This document shows positions 19,536 through 28,545 of a stretch of 64,000 bases of DNA, one piece after another. The notes under the pieces are model-generated. The model was not told the origin of the DNA and did no database searches. It worked only from the letters and a program-made list of their open reading frames with translations. How positions within the stretch are numbered: position 1 is the first letter of the stretch; every line of letters starts with the position of its first letter. The translations under genes were made by a program, and so were the position numbers. The stretch comes from Arthrobacter sp. QXT-31 (GTDB lineage: Bacteria; Actinomycetota; Actinomycetes; Actinomycetales; Micrococcaceae), in assembly GCF_001969265.1 (NCBI RefSeq), contig NZ_CP019304.1, positions 1-64,000 on the forward strand, read 5' to 3'.

Positions 19536-19634
19536 ACCAGGCAAGAGCAAGGAAGCTCTTCCCGCAGGCAGTGACTTGGGGCCGCAGAGAAAGCCTGGGG
19601 GGGGTAATGGACACACGAAAGGGGCGGTTTCGGC

Positions 19635-20519
19635 ATGGCCGTTATCTCTCAAGCGATTAGTTGTGCAGACGGTCACGTGCTGCGAGGGCACCTATGGGAG
19701 GCCATGTCCTCGGAACAGGAGGCAGCAGACGCAGTTGTTGTCATCGCCGGTGCCACCGGGGTCAAGGCGAGCTACTACCACCGCTATGCAGCGTTCCTGT
19801 CAGAGAACGGGTTTACTGTGATCACTTTTGATTACCGCGGTATCGGTGAGTCCAGGGGTTCCACGATAAAGAACCTGGGGGCCAGCTGGTACGACTGGGG
19901 CATGAAGGACCTTGATGCGATTTTCGGATGGGCTCTCCTCCACTGCGGTGAAAAGAAGCTGAACGTCGTGGGCCACAGTTTCGGGGGCTTTGGTGTCGGG
20001 CTGGCGAGCAATGGGCGGCGGATTAATCATCTGCTGACAGTCGGTGCGCAGCATGCCTACTGGCGGGACTACCGGCCGGGACACCGGCTCGGGCTGTGGT
20101 GGCGTTGGCATGCCCTGATGCCTGCCCTGGCCTGGTGGCATGGCTACTTTCCCGGCAAACGCCTAGGATGGCTGGAAGATTTACCCCAAGGGGTGGCGAT
20201 GGACTGGGCGCGGGGCCGCAAAGATTTCACCGCCGGCCGGGCCGGCCCTCTCCGGGAGCAGATTCAGGCACACCAGGCTTCATTCACCGCGCCGACGCTG
20301 GCTGTGGCTGCCACAGATGATCCGTTCGCCACAGAGGTCGCGGTCGCCCGCGCACTCGGCTACTACCCCAACAGCCCGGCCACTACCGTGCGATTAAAAC
20401 CGCAGGACTTCGACCGAACAGAGATCGGGCACTTCTCCCTTTTCCACAGCAGCTTTCGCCACACCTTTTGGCCAGGTACACTCCGTTGGCTGCACGATGG
20501 GGTAAATCCATGGCCGTAA
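19635..20519 (+). CDS. Alpha/beta hydrolase
   Basis: 294 residues with serine-hydrolase features: the oxyanion region VVVIAGATGVKASYYHRYAA, the DYRGIGESRG strand, the nucleophile elbow GHSFGG around residue 118, and a late acid/histidine region (AATDDPF, GHFSLFH). A lid domain rich in tryptophan (YWRDYRPGHRLGLWWRWHAL) suggests a hydrophobic substrate. It resembles the YheT/lysophospholipase-like hydrolases often annotated as esterases. It lies alone between adk and the AcuI-like reductase; substrate unknown. Confidence 0.85.
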   Translation: MAVISQAISCADGHVLRGHLWEAMSSEQEAADAVVVIAGATGVKASYYHRYAAFLSENGFTVITFDYRGIGESRGSTIKNLGASWYDWGMKDLDAIFGWALLHCGEKKLNVVGHSFGGFGVGLASNGRRINHLLTVGAQHAYWRDYRPGHRLGLWWRWHALMPALAWWHGYFPGKRLGWLEDLPQGVAMDWARGRKDFTAGRAGPLREQIQAHQASFTAPTLAVAATDDPFATEVAVARALGYYPNSPATTVRLKPQDFDRTEIGHFSLFHSSFRHTFWPGTLRWLHDGVNPWP

Positions 20520-20702
20520 AACAAGCCGGGCCGATAGATTCCACGCAGTACAACGACAGGCCCGCGGCCAGCAGCGCCAACTGACAGTGACGTCAGTGGA
20601 CCGGCGAAAGCGGCCGAAAACGGCGCATGCGCCCAACCGCCTTGCCGCAGGTTCATGCCCCGATGACCACATCAAAAGTAGGACCTTCTATCCAGGAGAA
20701 TC

Positions 20703-21698
20703 ATGACCAACCTGACCTACCGCGCTTACCAGGTGACTGCACCTAAACAGGAAGCGGAACTGGTCACCCTGACTGAGGCAGATCTGCCCGAAGGTGACCT
20801 CACGGTGCGCGTGACGCACTCGTCGCTCAACTACAAGGACGGACTCGCCATGACCGGAAAACCCGGGGTCGTCCGGGCCCTCCCCCTGACGTGCGGCATC
20901 GACCTCTCCGGTACCGTCGTCGAGGCGGGCGGGGGCTTCGCCCACGGCGACGAGGTCGTGCTCACCGGCGCGAACCTCTCCGAGACCCGGCCTGGCGGTT
21001 ACTCCGGCTACCAACGGGTCGAGTCCGGATCCGTAGTCAAGGCCCCCGTGCGACTCGGCACGTGGGGGTCGATGGCCGTCGGCACAGCCGGCCTGACGGC
21101 CATGCTCTGCATCCTGCGCCTGCGCGCCGCCGGCATCGAGCCAGGATCCGGCCCCGTGCTGGTCACCGGGGCGACCGGCGGTGTGGGCAGCTTCGCCGTC
21201 GGTGCCCTGTCCCGTCTCGGTTACGAGGTCCACGCATCCACAGGCAAGGAAGCAGAGGAACCTTACCTCAAGGCGTTGGGAGCAGCCGAGGTCATATCGC
21301 GCGACAGCCTGTCTGCCGAGACCTCGGCGCTCAGCAAGCAGCGCTGGATCGGATGCATCGACAGCGTGGGCGGCACGGTCCTCGCCAACGTCCTGAGCCA
21401 GATCAAGTACTCCGGCGCGGTCGCGGCCTGCGGACTCACCGGCGGAGTCCAATTGCCGGCAACGGTCATGCCGTTCATCCTGCGGAACGTCTCACTCCTC
21501 GGCGTCGATTCAGTTAATGCTTCCCCGGAGTTGCGCCGCGAGGCGTGGGCAGAGCTCGACCGCCTCTTCAGCGCCGATGAGCTGCGTGAGGTTGCGGTGG
21601 ATGCAGGCTGGGAACAACTCCCCGAGCTGAGCCATAAAATCCTCACCGGGACCATCCGTGGTCGCGTGGTCGTGGACATTACCGGCATGGCGGACTGA
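20703..21698 (+). CDS. acuI: Acrylyl-CoA reductase / YhdH-YhfP type quinone oxidoreductase
   Basis: A zinc-free medium-chain dehydrogenase/reductase of 331 residues. SSLNYKDGLAMTG and GIDLSGTVVE mark the N-terminal domain; GATGGVGSFAVGALSRLGYE is the NADPH-binding fold. The family includes AcuI, which reduces acrylyl-CoA to propionyl-CoA; nearby prpBC would then oxidise the propionyl unit. The ribosome binding site CAGGAGAATC precedes ATG 20703. The gene symbol follows family resemblance and context and is less certain than the family. Confidence 0.85.
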   Translation: MTNLTYRAYQVTAPKQEAELVTLTEADLPEGDLTVRVTHSSLNYKDGLAMTGKPGVVRALPLTCGIDLSGTVVEAGGGFAHGDEVVLTGANLSETRPGGYSGYQRVESGSVVKAPVRLGTWGSMAVGTAGLTAMLCILRLRAAGIEPGSGPVLVTGATGGVGSFAVGALSRLGYEVHASTGKEAEEPYLKALGAAEVISRDSLSAETSALSKQRWIGCIDSVGGTVLANVLSQIKYSGAVAACGLTGGVQLPATVMPFILRNVSLLGVDSVNASPELRREAWAELDRLFSADELREVAVDAGWEQLPELSHKILTGTIRGRVVVDITGMAD

Positions 21699-21968
21699 GC
21701 GGGCCGTATCTACCTCGGTCCAGATTCGGGGCCGCGGGGAACGCCGCCAGTGCGGTATCCCAGCGTCCGTACCGTTGTGCCGGGCTCGGCTAAGCAGGCC
21801 GCAATGACCTCTCCAAACGCTTGTTCGTGTGTTTGGGCTAGAAGGCACAATCAACCATTGACAGATTGGACTACACCCGACCCGACATCCAGCCCCTGGA
21901 CCTCTTGACGTTCGTGTGGGAAGGCCCTAGAACTCGGTTCCACATGTTGGAGAGGGTTGGAGGCTGCG

Positions 21969-22547
21969 ATGGCTGGTCAGCGAATTGTTACGTGTTGTTA
22001 CGTGCGTGTGAGCGCTCTGAACCAAAACGAAAAGCGTCAGCTCGACGGCTTGGTCCTGGACCGGGTCTTCACGGACACGGCCTCCGGCAGGGACACCGCC
22101 CGGCCACAAGTGGCAGAACTGCTGGGCTTCGCCCGTGACGGGGACACCGTCGTCGTGCACAGCATGGACCGGCTCGCACGGAACCTTGATGCCCTTCGCG
22201 CCCTGGTCCAATGACTTACTCGCAAAGGCGTGCGGGTGGAGTTCGTCAAGGAACACCTGCTCTTCACCGGGGAGGACTCCCCCATGGCCAACCTCATGCT
22301 CTCCGGCATGGCCGCCTTCGCCGAATTCGAACGGGCACTCATCCGGGAACGCCAGCGCGAAGGCATCGCACTTGCCAAACAACGCGGCGCCTACAAAGGG
22401 CGGAAAAAGACGCTCACCCCGGAACGGGCAGCCGAACTGGTCCAGCGGTCGGCCAACGGAATTCCCAAAACTGTCCTGGGCGGCGAGTACGGGCGTCAGT
22501 CGGAGGAGACGGTGTACCAGTACCTGCGTCAGGCCAAGCTCTCCTAG
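21969..22547 (+). pseudogene. Serine recombinase (resolvase/invertase) with one nonsense codon, copy 2 of 4
   Basis: ATG 21969 starts a Tn3/Pin-type recombinase: catalytic serine in CCYVRVSALNQNEKRQ, then DRVFTDTASGRDTARPQVAE and VVVHSMDRLARNLDALRALV. TGA at 22212-22214 interrupts, and the same frame continues with LTRKGVRVEFVKEHLLFTGE, AFAEFERALIRERQREGIAL, the C-terminal helix-turn-helix (IPKTVLGGEYGRQSEETVYQ) and ends at 22547. The stop most simply arose from CGA by one C-to-T change. Fragments of the same family lie at 15407, 28935 and 32245. Confidence 0.85.
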
Positions 22548-22698
22548 TACCACGGTCGCGTTTATTTTCTTGATTGTCGATGCTCCTATAGACGTCAAAT
22601 CACTGGTGGTAAGCGCCGAAGTAGGGCCACCGAGAACAGGGTCCGGTCTTCCGGGGTGGTGAGGGATGGGTGGGGGAGGTGAACGGCGGGGCCCGCTT

Positions 22699-23724
22699 TT
22701 AGATGAATGGGCTGATCATGGTCCATCCGGGGTCGTAGGTGTGGATCGCTTCGACATGGTGTCGGGTGTCCGCGAAGCGGTCGATGATGTCCCGGCCGTT
22801 CTGGTCTTCGGAGTCGGTGTAGTAGTGCAGGATGCGTCGACCATTTGATGTCTGGGTAGCGACCAGCAGGCCTCGGGGTCCGAGGGCTGCTGTCAGCGTC
22901 TGTTCGGCCCTGTGCAGCTCTATCGCTTCATCGTAGTCCGGCAGCCCGTCCGGGCGGGTCTGCGGGTAACCGATCTGGAGGGCTGTGTGCAGGTCCAGCA
23001 GGGGGTGGTCGATCCACCGTAGGGGATGCAGGGCTCTGATGATAGTGCGAGGTCCCGAGTCCGTTCCGGCGTCCTCTAGTGTCCAGCCGATGTGCGCGTG
23101 CCGGGCCGCCATAGCGTCGATGATGTGGGGAAGGTCAGTTGCCGGGAGGCTGTCCGGGGGTTCGGTCTCGGCGGAGTAGACGGTACGGATCCATCGTTGG
23201 ACGTTGTCTTCTCCGAGCAGCCAGTACAACAGCAAGCAGGAGAGCTGGTGCCGGTGGCCGGGGGCCAGTCCGGTAAAGGCCGGGTGGTGGAGGCTGACGT
23301 GGGCCCAGGCATGTTCCTCCTCCAGGGTCACTGAGATCCGGGCCAGGCCAAGGTTGATCGGTTTCCCGACTATTTTGATGGTGACGGCGAGCATCCCTGG
23401 TTGCCGGTGCCTGGCTCCGGCGAATTCCCATATCGGCGTGGGCGGTGGGGCCGCCCGCCGCCACCGTTCGGCCAGGACCCGCAATCCGGGGTCCCCGCCG
23501 CCTGAGACGCAGAACTGGTGCAGTGCACGGACGCCTTGTCCGGTCTCCCAGCTGAGCCCCGGGCCGATCGCGTTGACCATGGCATCGACCGTGTTCGGCA
23601 GGTCCCCGTAGTCACCTGTCGTGACCGCTTCACCGAGGAGTCCGGCACCTTCTGCTGACCACCATCGCCAGAACTCGGAAATGGCGCGGATCTGAACGGT
23701 GCTGTTCCGTCGTGGAATGCGCAC
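22699..23724 (-). CDS. Hypothetical protein with a DUF695-like C-terminus
   Basis: 341 residues from GTG 23724, chosen because CAGGAGG lies six bases upstream. N-terminal part reads ISEFWRWWSAEGAGLLGEAV and VGKPINLGLARISVTLEEEH; C-terminal part GLLVATQTSNGRRILHYYTD, HHVEAIHTYDPGW recalls the DUF695 family of uncharacterised proteins. The protein is soluble, without signal peptide or catalytic motif that I recognise. No operon partners. Flanked on both sides by recombination remnants. Confidence 0.65.
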   Translation of the reverse strand: MRIPRRNSTVQIRAISEFWRWWSAEGAGLLGEAVTTGDYGDLPNTVDAMVNAIGPGLSWETGQGVRALHQFCVSGGGDPGLRVLAERWRRAAPPPTPIWEFAGARHRQPGMLAVTIKIVGKPINLGLARISVTLEEEHAWAHVSLHHPAFTGLAPGHRHQLSCLLLYWLLGEDNVQRWIRTVYSAETEPPDSLPATDLPHIIDAMAARHAHIGWTLEDAGTDSGPRTIIRALHPLRWIDHPLLDLHTALQIGYPQTRPDGLPDYDEAIELHRAEQTLTAALGPRGLLVATQTSNGRRILHYYTDSEDQNGRDIIDRFADTRHHVEAIHTYDPGWTMISPFI

Positions 23725-23944
23725 TGTGGCCTCCTGTCATCTGGCCACGGAAGTGGCAGCTCGCCGCGGCTTGGGACGGCGCCGGCCATGCATGGACTAT
23801 TTGCCCGGACCGGCTGTCTGGACGGGACTCGCGACCCTCCGTCCAACCTGACAGCCAGAGCCTGCCAGTTCCTGCCTAGGAAAAAATCGTCTTTCCTGAG
23901 GCTCATCGAGGCCCCCTCCCCGCACAAGCGTCCCCCCAAATAGC

Positions 23945-24780
23945 CGACTCATGTTCGGAACTGGCTCACCACGCGGGTCGCGCCGATCGCGCCGGAAGGG
24001 GGATCTTTGATAGAGGGCGTGGTTGGCATTGCCGTCGCCACCCCTGCTGAGTCGACGGCGGGTTGTCTTGCCTGATGATGCCGGCACGGGGGCAACCCTA
24101 ACGAGTGAAGCAAATTGGGCCTCGTTTCCCAATCGGTCCGGGTTGCCTCGGCGGTGACCAGGAGCTGACTGGCCACGTCAGTGCCGACGCCGGGCAGGTC
24201 GCAGAGCATCGGGGCGTAGGCGTCGCTGATTTCCTGCAGCGCTGCGTCCGCGGCGGCGATCTCTGCGGCCAGTGACTGGCGGCGCGTGGCAAGGGCTTTC
24301 AGCGTCACGAGGGTCACGTACTCGGGGTCAGCCGTGTGCCCCGAAGGTCTCGTGCGCTGCAGGGCTGGGATCAGCGTGGATGTGGCCATTGCCCGGTATT
24401 TCGCCCGGAGTTTGTCCGGGGCTGAAACGAGCAGGCCCTTGATCTGATTGATCGCCGCGGTGCGGGCCTTCATCGCAGAGGCACGCCCGGCGCGCAGGAT
24501 CCGCAGGCATTCGACGGGGCCGTCTTTGGCCTTCGGGATCGACGTGGTCCGTCCTTCGAGCACCGACTTTGCGGCTTCGTAGGCGTCCAGCGGGTCGGAC
24601 TTAGCTCTTAGCCGCCGTGCGGCCCGCTTCGGTCCGTTTACCTCCAGCACTGTCAGCCCAGCGGCTCAGGGTCCGGGCGAGCTCCGCGCCGTAGGAGCCT
24701 GTTCCTTTCGACACCGGACGGCGGTGACCATGCCGTAGCTGGTGATGAAGTCTACGATTTTCCGGTATCCGGATCCCACG
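23945..24780 (-). pseudogene. IS110-family transposase remnant
   Basis: N-terminal piece FITSYGMVTAV, then in a shifted frame EGTGSYGAELARTLSRWG, then the long open frame LTVLEVN-GPKRAARRLRAKSDPLDAY, AAINQIKGLLVSAPDKLRAK, CDLPGVGTDVASQLLVTAEA. The last part (SLVRVAPVPASSGKTTRRRL, GGDGNANHALYQ) is in yet another frame. The first part of the RuvC-like catalytic domain is missing, and at least two frameshifts exist, so the transposase is dead. It is fused at 24780 to IS701-like sequence. Confidence 0.8.
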
Positions 24781-25145
24781 GCGTGGGCGAGCATGGATAG
24801 GGTGATGTGGCGGTACCAGCCGGTGTACTGGCGGACCTGGTAGTGGTCGAGCCCGGCTTCGCCTTTGGCGGTCTGGAAGGTTTCCTCGATCAACCAGCGC
24901 ACCCCGGCGACCCGGGCCATCTCGGCCAGGGCGGCGCGGTTGGGCGTGTGGCAGATGAAATACGCGAGCTCGGAAGGATTGGCCAGGTTGCGGCGGGCGA
25001 GCAGCCAGTGCTCGGCCTGGCCGTCTTCGGCGCCGTTGATCCTGACCCTCGCCCAGGCATAGTGGCGGATTCGCTTGGATCCGTCGCCGGCTGAGCGGGT
25101 CCGCCACGCGGTCGGGACGAGGTCCGCGACCGCTGCGTCGGCCCG
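24781..25145 (-). pseudogene. IS701/IS4-like DDE transposase fragment
   Basis: Minus-strand sense ADLVPTAWRTRSAGDGSKRI, RHYAWARVRI, GVRWLIEETFQTAKGEAGLD, HYQVRQYTGWYRHITLSMLA is the C-terminal part of a DDE transposase; the glutamate of the catalytic triad lies in WLIEETFQ. The N-terminal part is absent, and the end is joined to IS110 sequence near 24780. Confidence 0.75.
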
Positions 25146-25395
25146 CTTCTCAATACCGAGGAAGGAATCATCTTTGACCACAACTCGCTGGGACACCCCC
25201 TGTTCGACGCGGCCGCAAAGCGCATCCTGCTGGCCGACCATACGAAGTTCGAGAAGCGGGCCTGCACGCCATCCTCTCGCTGGAGCGCTTCGATGCGGTC
25301 ATCGTCGACGCACGCACGGACCGCGAGCACATCGGCAGGCTGCGCGACAAGGGCGTGCGGGTCCTGGTCGCGAGCCGACACCACAGACAGTAGCC
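25146..25395 (+). pseudogene. C-terminal fragment of a DeoR-type regulator
   Basis: Plus-strand sense IIFDHNSLGHPLFDAAAKRI, LLADHTKFEKRA, and after a one-base deletion HAILSLERFDAVIVDARTDR, LRDKGVRVLVAS. This is the sugar-phosphate sensing end of a DeoR/GlpR-family repressor (ADHTKFEKRA is typical). The DNA-binding domain is missing, cut at the IS701-like fragment. Confidence 0.65.
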
Positions 25396-25717
25396 GCTAC
25401 CGCTGCGGCTCTCGGACACCGATCAACCAAATTCATCGGATCTGCTCAGTCCGTACTGATAGAAATCTTAAGAGTCTTTACATCCGCTGCGAGGGCAGGC
25501 TAGCGGCTGGGGAAATGAAAGCCCACACACAGTGAACCTGGTTGGCTCTGAAGCGGGCTGGCTCTGGTTGATGATGAAGCAGGTTCCAGGTCTTGAAGCT
25601 GATGTAGGCCCTGGTCGTTCAAGCCGCGCAGCGCCCGAAACGAACCGGCTTTGGCGAACGTCAGGTGGTGGAATGAGATCGAAGTCCTCCTTGTCACCGG
25701 CCGGGGAATTGCGAATA
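25396..25717. other. Intergenic stretch, no gene recognised
   Basis: About 320 bases between the DeoR fragment and the terminator of the hydrolase operon. Nothing protein-like was seen. Confidence 0.5.
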
Positions 25718-25755
25718 CGGAGCCGGTCCCAACCATACGGTTAGGACCGGCTCCG
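25718..25755 (-). terminator. Hairpin terminator of the SCP2-hydrolase operon
   Basis: A perfect 12-base stem (CGGAGCCGGTCC with its complement) and 14-base loop lies 15 bases beyond the stop codon of the hydrolase gene at 25770. A strong T run is lacking. Confidence 0.65.
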
Positions 25756-25769
25756 ACCTTCGGAAAGAA

Positions 25770-26630
25770 CTAGACCCGGACGCCGGCCTTGGTGCGGATC
25801 AGGTCCAGTGCCTGAACGAGGTACCCCTTGAAAACCGGGTAATTCTCGCTCATCGGGAAGTGGCCGATATCCTTCATTTCGATGAACTTGCCGTTGCGGA
25901 TTTGGCTGGCCGTGCGGGCGCTGTCCTCGGGTGTTGTGAGGTAGTCGTAATCGCCGGTCATGAGGACGACGGCGCACTTGTCCGTATCGATCTCGCCTAG
26001 CTTGCCGCGCAGGTCGTGGTCCACCGAGTAGAAGTACAAGTCGCCCTTGAAGGCTTCCGAACCCTGGCTGTAGTAGAACCAGGTCTTCCAGCGGTCTGCC
26101 TCCGGCGACTGGGGAGCCATGAGGTCCCAGACACCGCTTGCGCACACCTGAGCGGCGTTGGCATGGGGGTGCTGCCACCAATCAAGGTAGAAGCCCGGGG
26201 AGTGGTCGGCCCCCTCAACGGGAATGACGGCGGCGAACCGTTCCGGGAAGCGGTGGGCGAGCTGCAGGGCAATATTTCCCCCGAAGGAGGATCCCATGAA
26301 GATGGGGTCAACCAGTTCCAGCGCATCGACGAGGGCGACGATGAAATTGGCGTAGTGGTCCGCACTGAGCTGGTATTCCTCTGTCCACCACTGGGTGTTT
26401 TCCGGCGGGTCTGACTTGCCGTGACGGGGGAGGTCGTAGGCGATGACGCGGTAGTTGGCCGTGATCTCCGGGTCCTCCAAGAGGCCGCGCCATTGGTGGT
26501 TGTGGCAACCGGCGGTGTGCTGGCAGATCAGTGGTTGGCCCTGGCCATTCTCCAAGTAGAAGACTTTGTATTCGAGGCCGTCGACGTCGACGGTGACGTA
26601 GTGGCCGGTGACGGGGGATATCTTGTTCAT
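25770..26630 (-). CDS. Alpha/beta hydrolase, second gene of the LysR-controlled operon
   Basis: 286 residues with the core of an epoxide-hydrolase/esterase type enzyme: CQHTAGCHNHQWRGLLEDPE before the oxyanion hole, YDLPRHGKSDPP, the nucleophile elbow MGSSFGGNIALQLAHRFPER, an acid region (LMTGDYDYLTTPED) and the histidine in IGHFPMSENYP. ATG 26630 lies 18 bases after the SCP2-like gene, so the two are co-transcribed. The tight pairing with a small-ligand-binding protein and divergent LysR suggests a catabolic role. Substrate unknown. Confidence 0.88.
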   Translation of the reverse strand: MNKISPVTGHYVTVDVDGLEYKVFYLENGQGQPLICQHTAGCHNHQWRGLLEDPEITANYRVIAYDLPRHGKSDPPENTQWWTEEYQLSADHYANFIVALVDALELVDPIFMGSSFGGNIALQLAHRFPERFAAVIPVEGADHSPGFYLDWWQHPHANAAQVCASGVWDLMAPQSPEADRWKTWFYYSQGSEAFKGDLYFYSVDHDLRGKLGEIDTDKCAVVLMTGDYDYLTTPEDSARTASQIRNGKFIEMKDIGHFPMSENYPVFKGYLVQALDLIRTKAGVRV

Positions 26631-26648
26631 GTCAGGAACTCCTATGGT

Positions 26649-27056
26649 CTAAACGGGTGCGCCGGTGGAGCGCAGCAGTTCGATCTGGCGGGTCATGCAG
26701 CGCAGGTTCTGCATCAGGACCAGGACGTCTCCTTCCAGCTTCATGTCGCGCTGGAAGGAGGCTGCCCAAATGCCGTGGTACATGGGGGCCGGGACGGGCT
26801 TGCCGAATTCACCCCAGGTGTGAGCGCTGGCCCGGATCGCGAACTGGTAGCGCACGTCGATGGGGCCCGGGTCCACAGAGATCTCAGTGATCTTGCCGGA
26901 CACCACCCGGACAACAAAGGTGTGCGCCTCCATGTCCAGCAGGTAAGAGCAGGTGAAGTGCTTGCCGTGCGCCTGAATTTCCGGGTCCTGGTTGTTGGCC
27001 TCAGTGAAGCTCTGAACCCAGGATTCTACGGAAGGGGCACGTGTTGCGACCGTCAT
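26649..27056 (-). CDS. Small SCP2/ligand-binding-like protein, first gene of the operon
   Basis: 135 residues from ATG 27056 (MTVATRAPSVESWVQSFTEA). FTCSYLLDMEAHTFVVRVVS and WAASFQRDMKLEGDVLVLMQ suggest an SCP2-like sterol-carrier fold or related lipid-binding protein; this is a weak resemblance. A longer open frame to 27173 lacks a ribosome binding site, while AGAGGAAC stands before the chosen ATG. It is transcribed divergently from lysR with the hydrolase downstream. Confidence 0.7.
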   Translation of the reverse strand: MTVATRAPSVESWVQSFTEANNQDPEIQAHGKHFTCSYLLDMEAHTFVVRVVSGKITEISVDPGPIDVRYQFAIRASAHTWGEFGKPVPAPMYHGIWAASFQRDMKLEGDVLVLMQNLRCMTRQIELLRSTGAPV

Positions 27057-27222
27057 TTCATTGTTCCTCTCGTTTGTCTCGCGGAGGGCCGGACTTCTCT
27101 GTCCGAGCCTCGAGAGCGGGGTTTCGGGAGTGCCTTGCGGCCATCTCCGTTGGCAACCCTTCGCTGTTTCCATTGCAGGCCCCGTGACCCTGAACGGTCC
27201 AATACCTGTCCCCTATCCACCG

Positions 27223-27237
27223 ATAGTCATGAACTAT
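27223..27237. promoter_or_regulatory. LysR-type T-N11-A operator between divergent genes
   Basis: ATAGT-CATGA-ACTAT is a 15-base inverted repeat that fits the T-N11-A consensus of LysR regulators. It lies 37 bases before the lysR start and about 170 bases before the divergent operon. A partly overlapping repeat CTAT-N6-ATAG at 27213-27226 may be a second half site. Confidence 0.65.
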
Positions 27238-27273
27238 TGGACCCAGGAGTGTGGCGCAACTTAAAGTTGGTTG

Positions 27274-28236
27274 ATGCAGCAACCACAGCTAGACCTGCGG
27301 GTCCTTCAGTACTTCGTCGCCGTTGCGGAAGAACTGCATTTTGGTCGAGCCGCTGCCCGCCTGCACATCGCTCAACCGTCCCTGAGTGTTCAAATCCGGA
27401 AGCTTGAACACTCGTTGGGTACTCCCCTCCTGATCCGGACCAGCCGCAATGTGACGCTGACAGCTGCCGGCGACGTCCTGTTGAGCGAAGCCAAGCGCCT
27501 CTTATCCGCGGCGCAGCGCGCCGTCTCCTTGACACGTGAAGCCGCCAGCGATGTGAGAGGCACGCTGATAGTCGGCTTCCAGACAAACGCTGCCGCTGAA
27601 TTGACGCCGCGGATTCTCGCCGCGTTCAAGAACAACCACCCGAAAATCCACGTCCAGATGAGGTCCTTCGATTTTGCGGACCCCACCGCAGGGCTGGCCG
27701 ACGGAAGCTCTGATGTGGCATTTGTACGGCCGCCGCTGCCCACAGCTGACTGGCTTGCCATGGACACGCTGTTTGTTGAGCCGCGCGTCCTCGTAGTTGC
27801 GAGCAGCTCCCGCTTTGCCGGATTGTCTGAGGTTTCCGTAGAGCAGGTGGTTAATGAGCCCTTCGTTGCCCGCAAGGCACCGGAGAAGTGGCGCGATTTC
27901 TGGCTCGCTACCCAAGCCCGCGGCGGCCAACCGGTGCATCTGGGCACTCAGGTAGCCACCGTCGACGAGTGTTTTGAGGCCATCATGGGCGAGCGGGGCA
28001 TTGCATTCACCCAAGCCTCCACCCAACGGTTCTACGACCGGCCAGGACTGTCCTTCATCCCCGTAAAAGACGTCCCGCCCTCACCGCTGTCCATTGCATG
28101 GCGCACCGATGTCAACGACGAGCTGGCACGCGAGTTTGTAGAGACCGCCCGGACCCTGGCCGTCTTCGGAGGCGTACCTAACCTCGCCGACCCCCGCCTG
28201 AACGCCTCGCTTTCCTCTTCGCACCAATTCAATTAG
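27274..28236 (+). CDS. LysR-family transcriptional regulator
   Basis: About 320 residues. The N-terminal winged helix-turn-helix is clear (RVLQYFVAVAEELHFGRAAA, RLHIAQPSLSVQIRKLEHSL); the C-terminal effector domain follows (TLIVGFQTNAAAELTPRILA, DVAFVRPPLPTADWLAMDTL). ATG 27274 is preferred over TTG 27271. Divergent arrangement with the SCP2-like/hydrolase operon and a T-N11-A site between them indicate that it controls that operon and itself. Inducer unknown. Confidence 0.9.
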   Translation: MQQPQLDLRVLQYFVAVAEELHFGRAAARLHIAQPSLSVQIRKLEHSLGTPLLIRTSRNVTLTAAGDVLLSEAKRLLSAAQRAVSLTREAASDVRGTLIVGFQTNAAAELTPRILAAFKNNHPKIHVQMRSFDFADPTAGLADGSSDVAFVRPPLPTADWLAMDTLFVEPRVLVVASSSRFAGLSEVSVEQVVNEPFVARKAPEKWRDFWLATQARGGQPVHLGTQVATVDECFEAIMGERGIAFTQASTQRFYDRPGLSFIPVKDVPPSPLSIAWRTDVNDELAREFVETARTLAVFGGVPNLADPRLNASLSSSHQFN

Positions 28237-28249
28237 GGCCGCACAGCGA

Positions 28250-28545
28250 CCCCATCAGGCGCACCGCGCGTCCTCGGGAGATCATGGCGAGGAAAACCCA
28301 AGAAAGGCACCTCAGCTGGGTGGTGGGATCGCTACCGCGGCCTATCAGGGCTGCCATGACGGAGACGAACTTGCTGGTAAAATTCCTTAGCGACGGACTC
28401 GTGGACGAGGAAGCGGTTGGCTGCGGAGCGGGCTTCACCCATGTGCCCCATATTGGCGGCCATCGCGCCCTTCGACCGCGGCATCAAAGTGAGCGTCCTC
28501 GAACGCGATGAACGGCGTATTCCCGCCCAGTTCCATCGAGGTCCC
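28250..28545 (-). pseudogene. Aldehyde dehydrogenase (succinate-semialdehyde type) remnant
   Basis: Minus-strand pieces: TSMELGGNTPFIAFEDAHFD, then in another frame AMAANMGHMGEARSAANRFL, VHESVAKEF, then in a third frame TSKFVSVMAALIGRGSDPTT. The order matches the middle of a GabD-like aldehyde dehydrogenase. Both ends are missing. At the catalytic position, where the family has GEAC or GQAC, this reads GEAR, so the active-site cysteine is lost as well. Confidence 0.65.
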
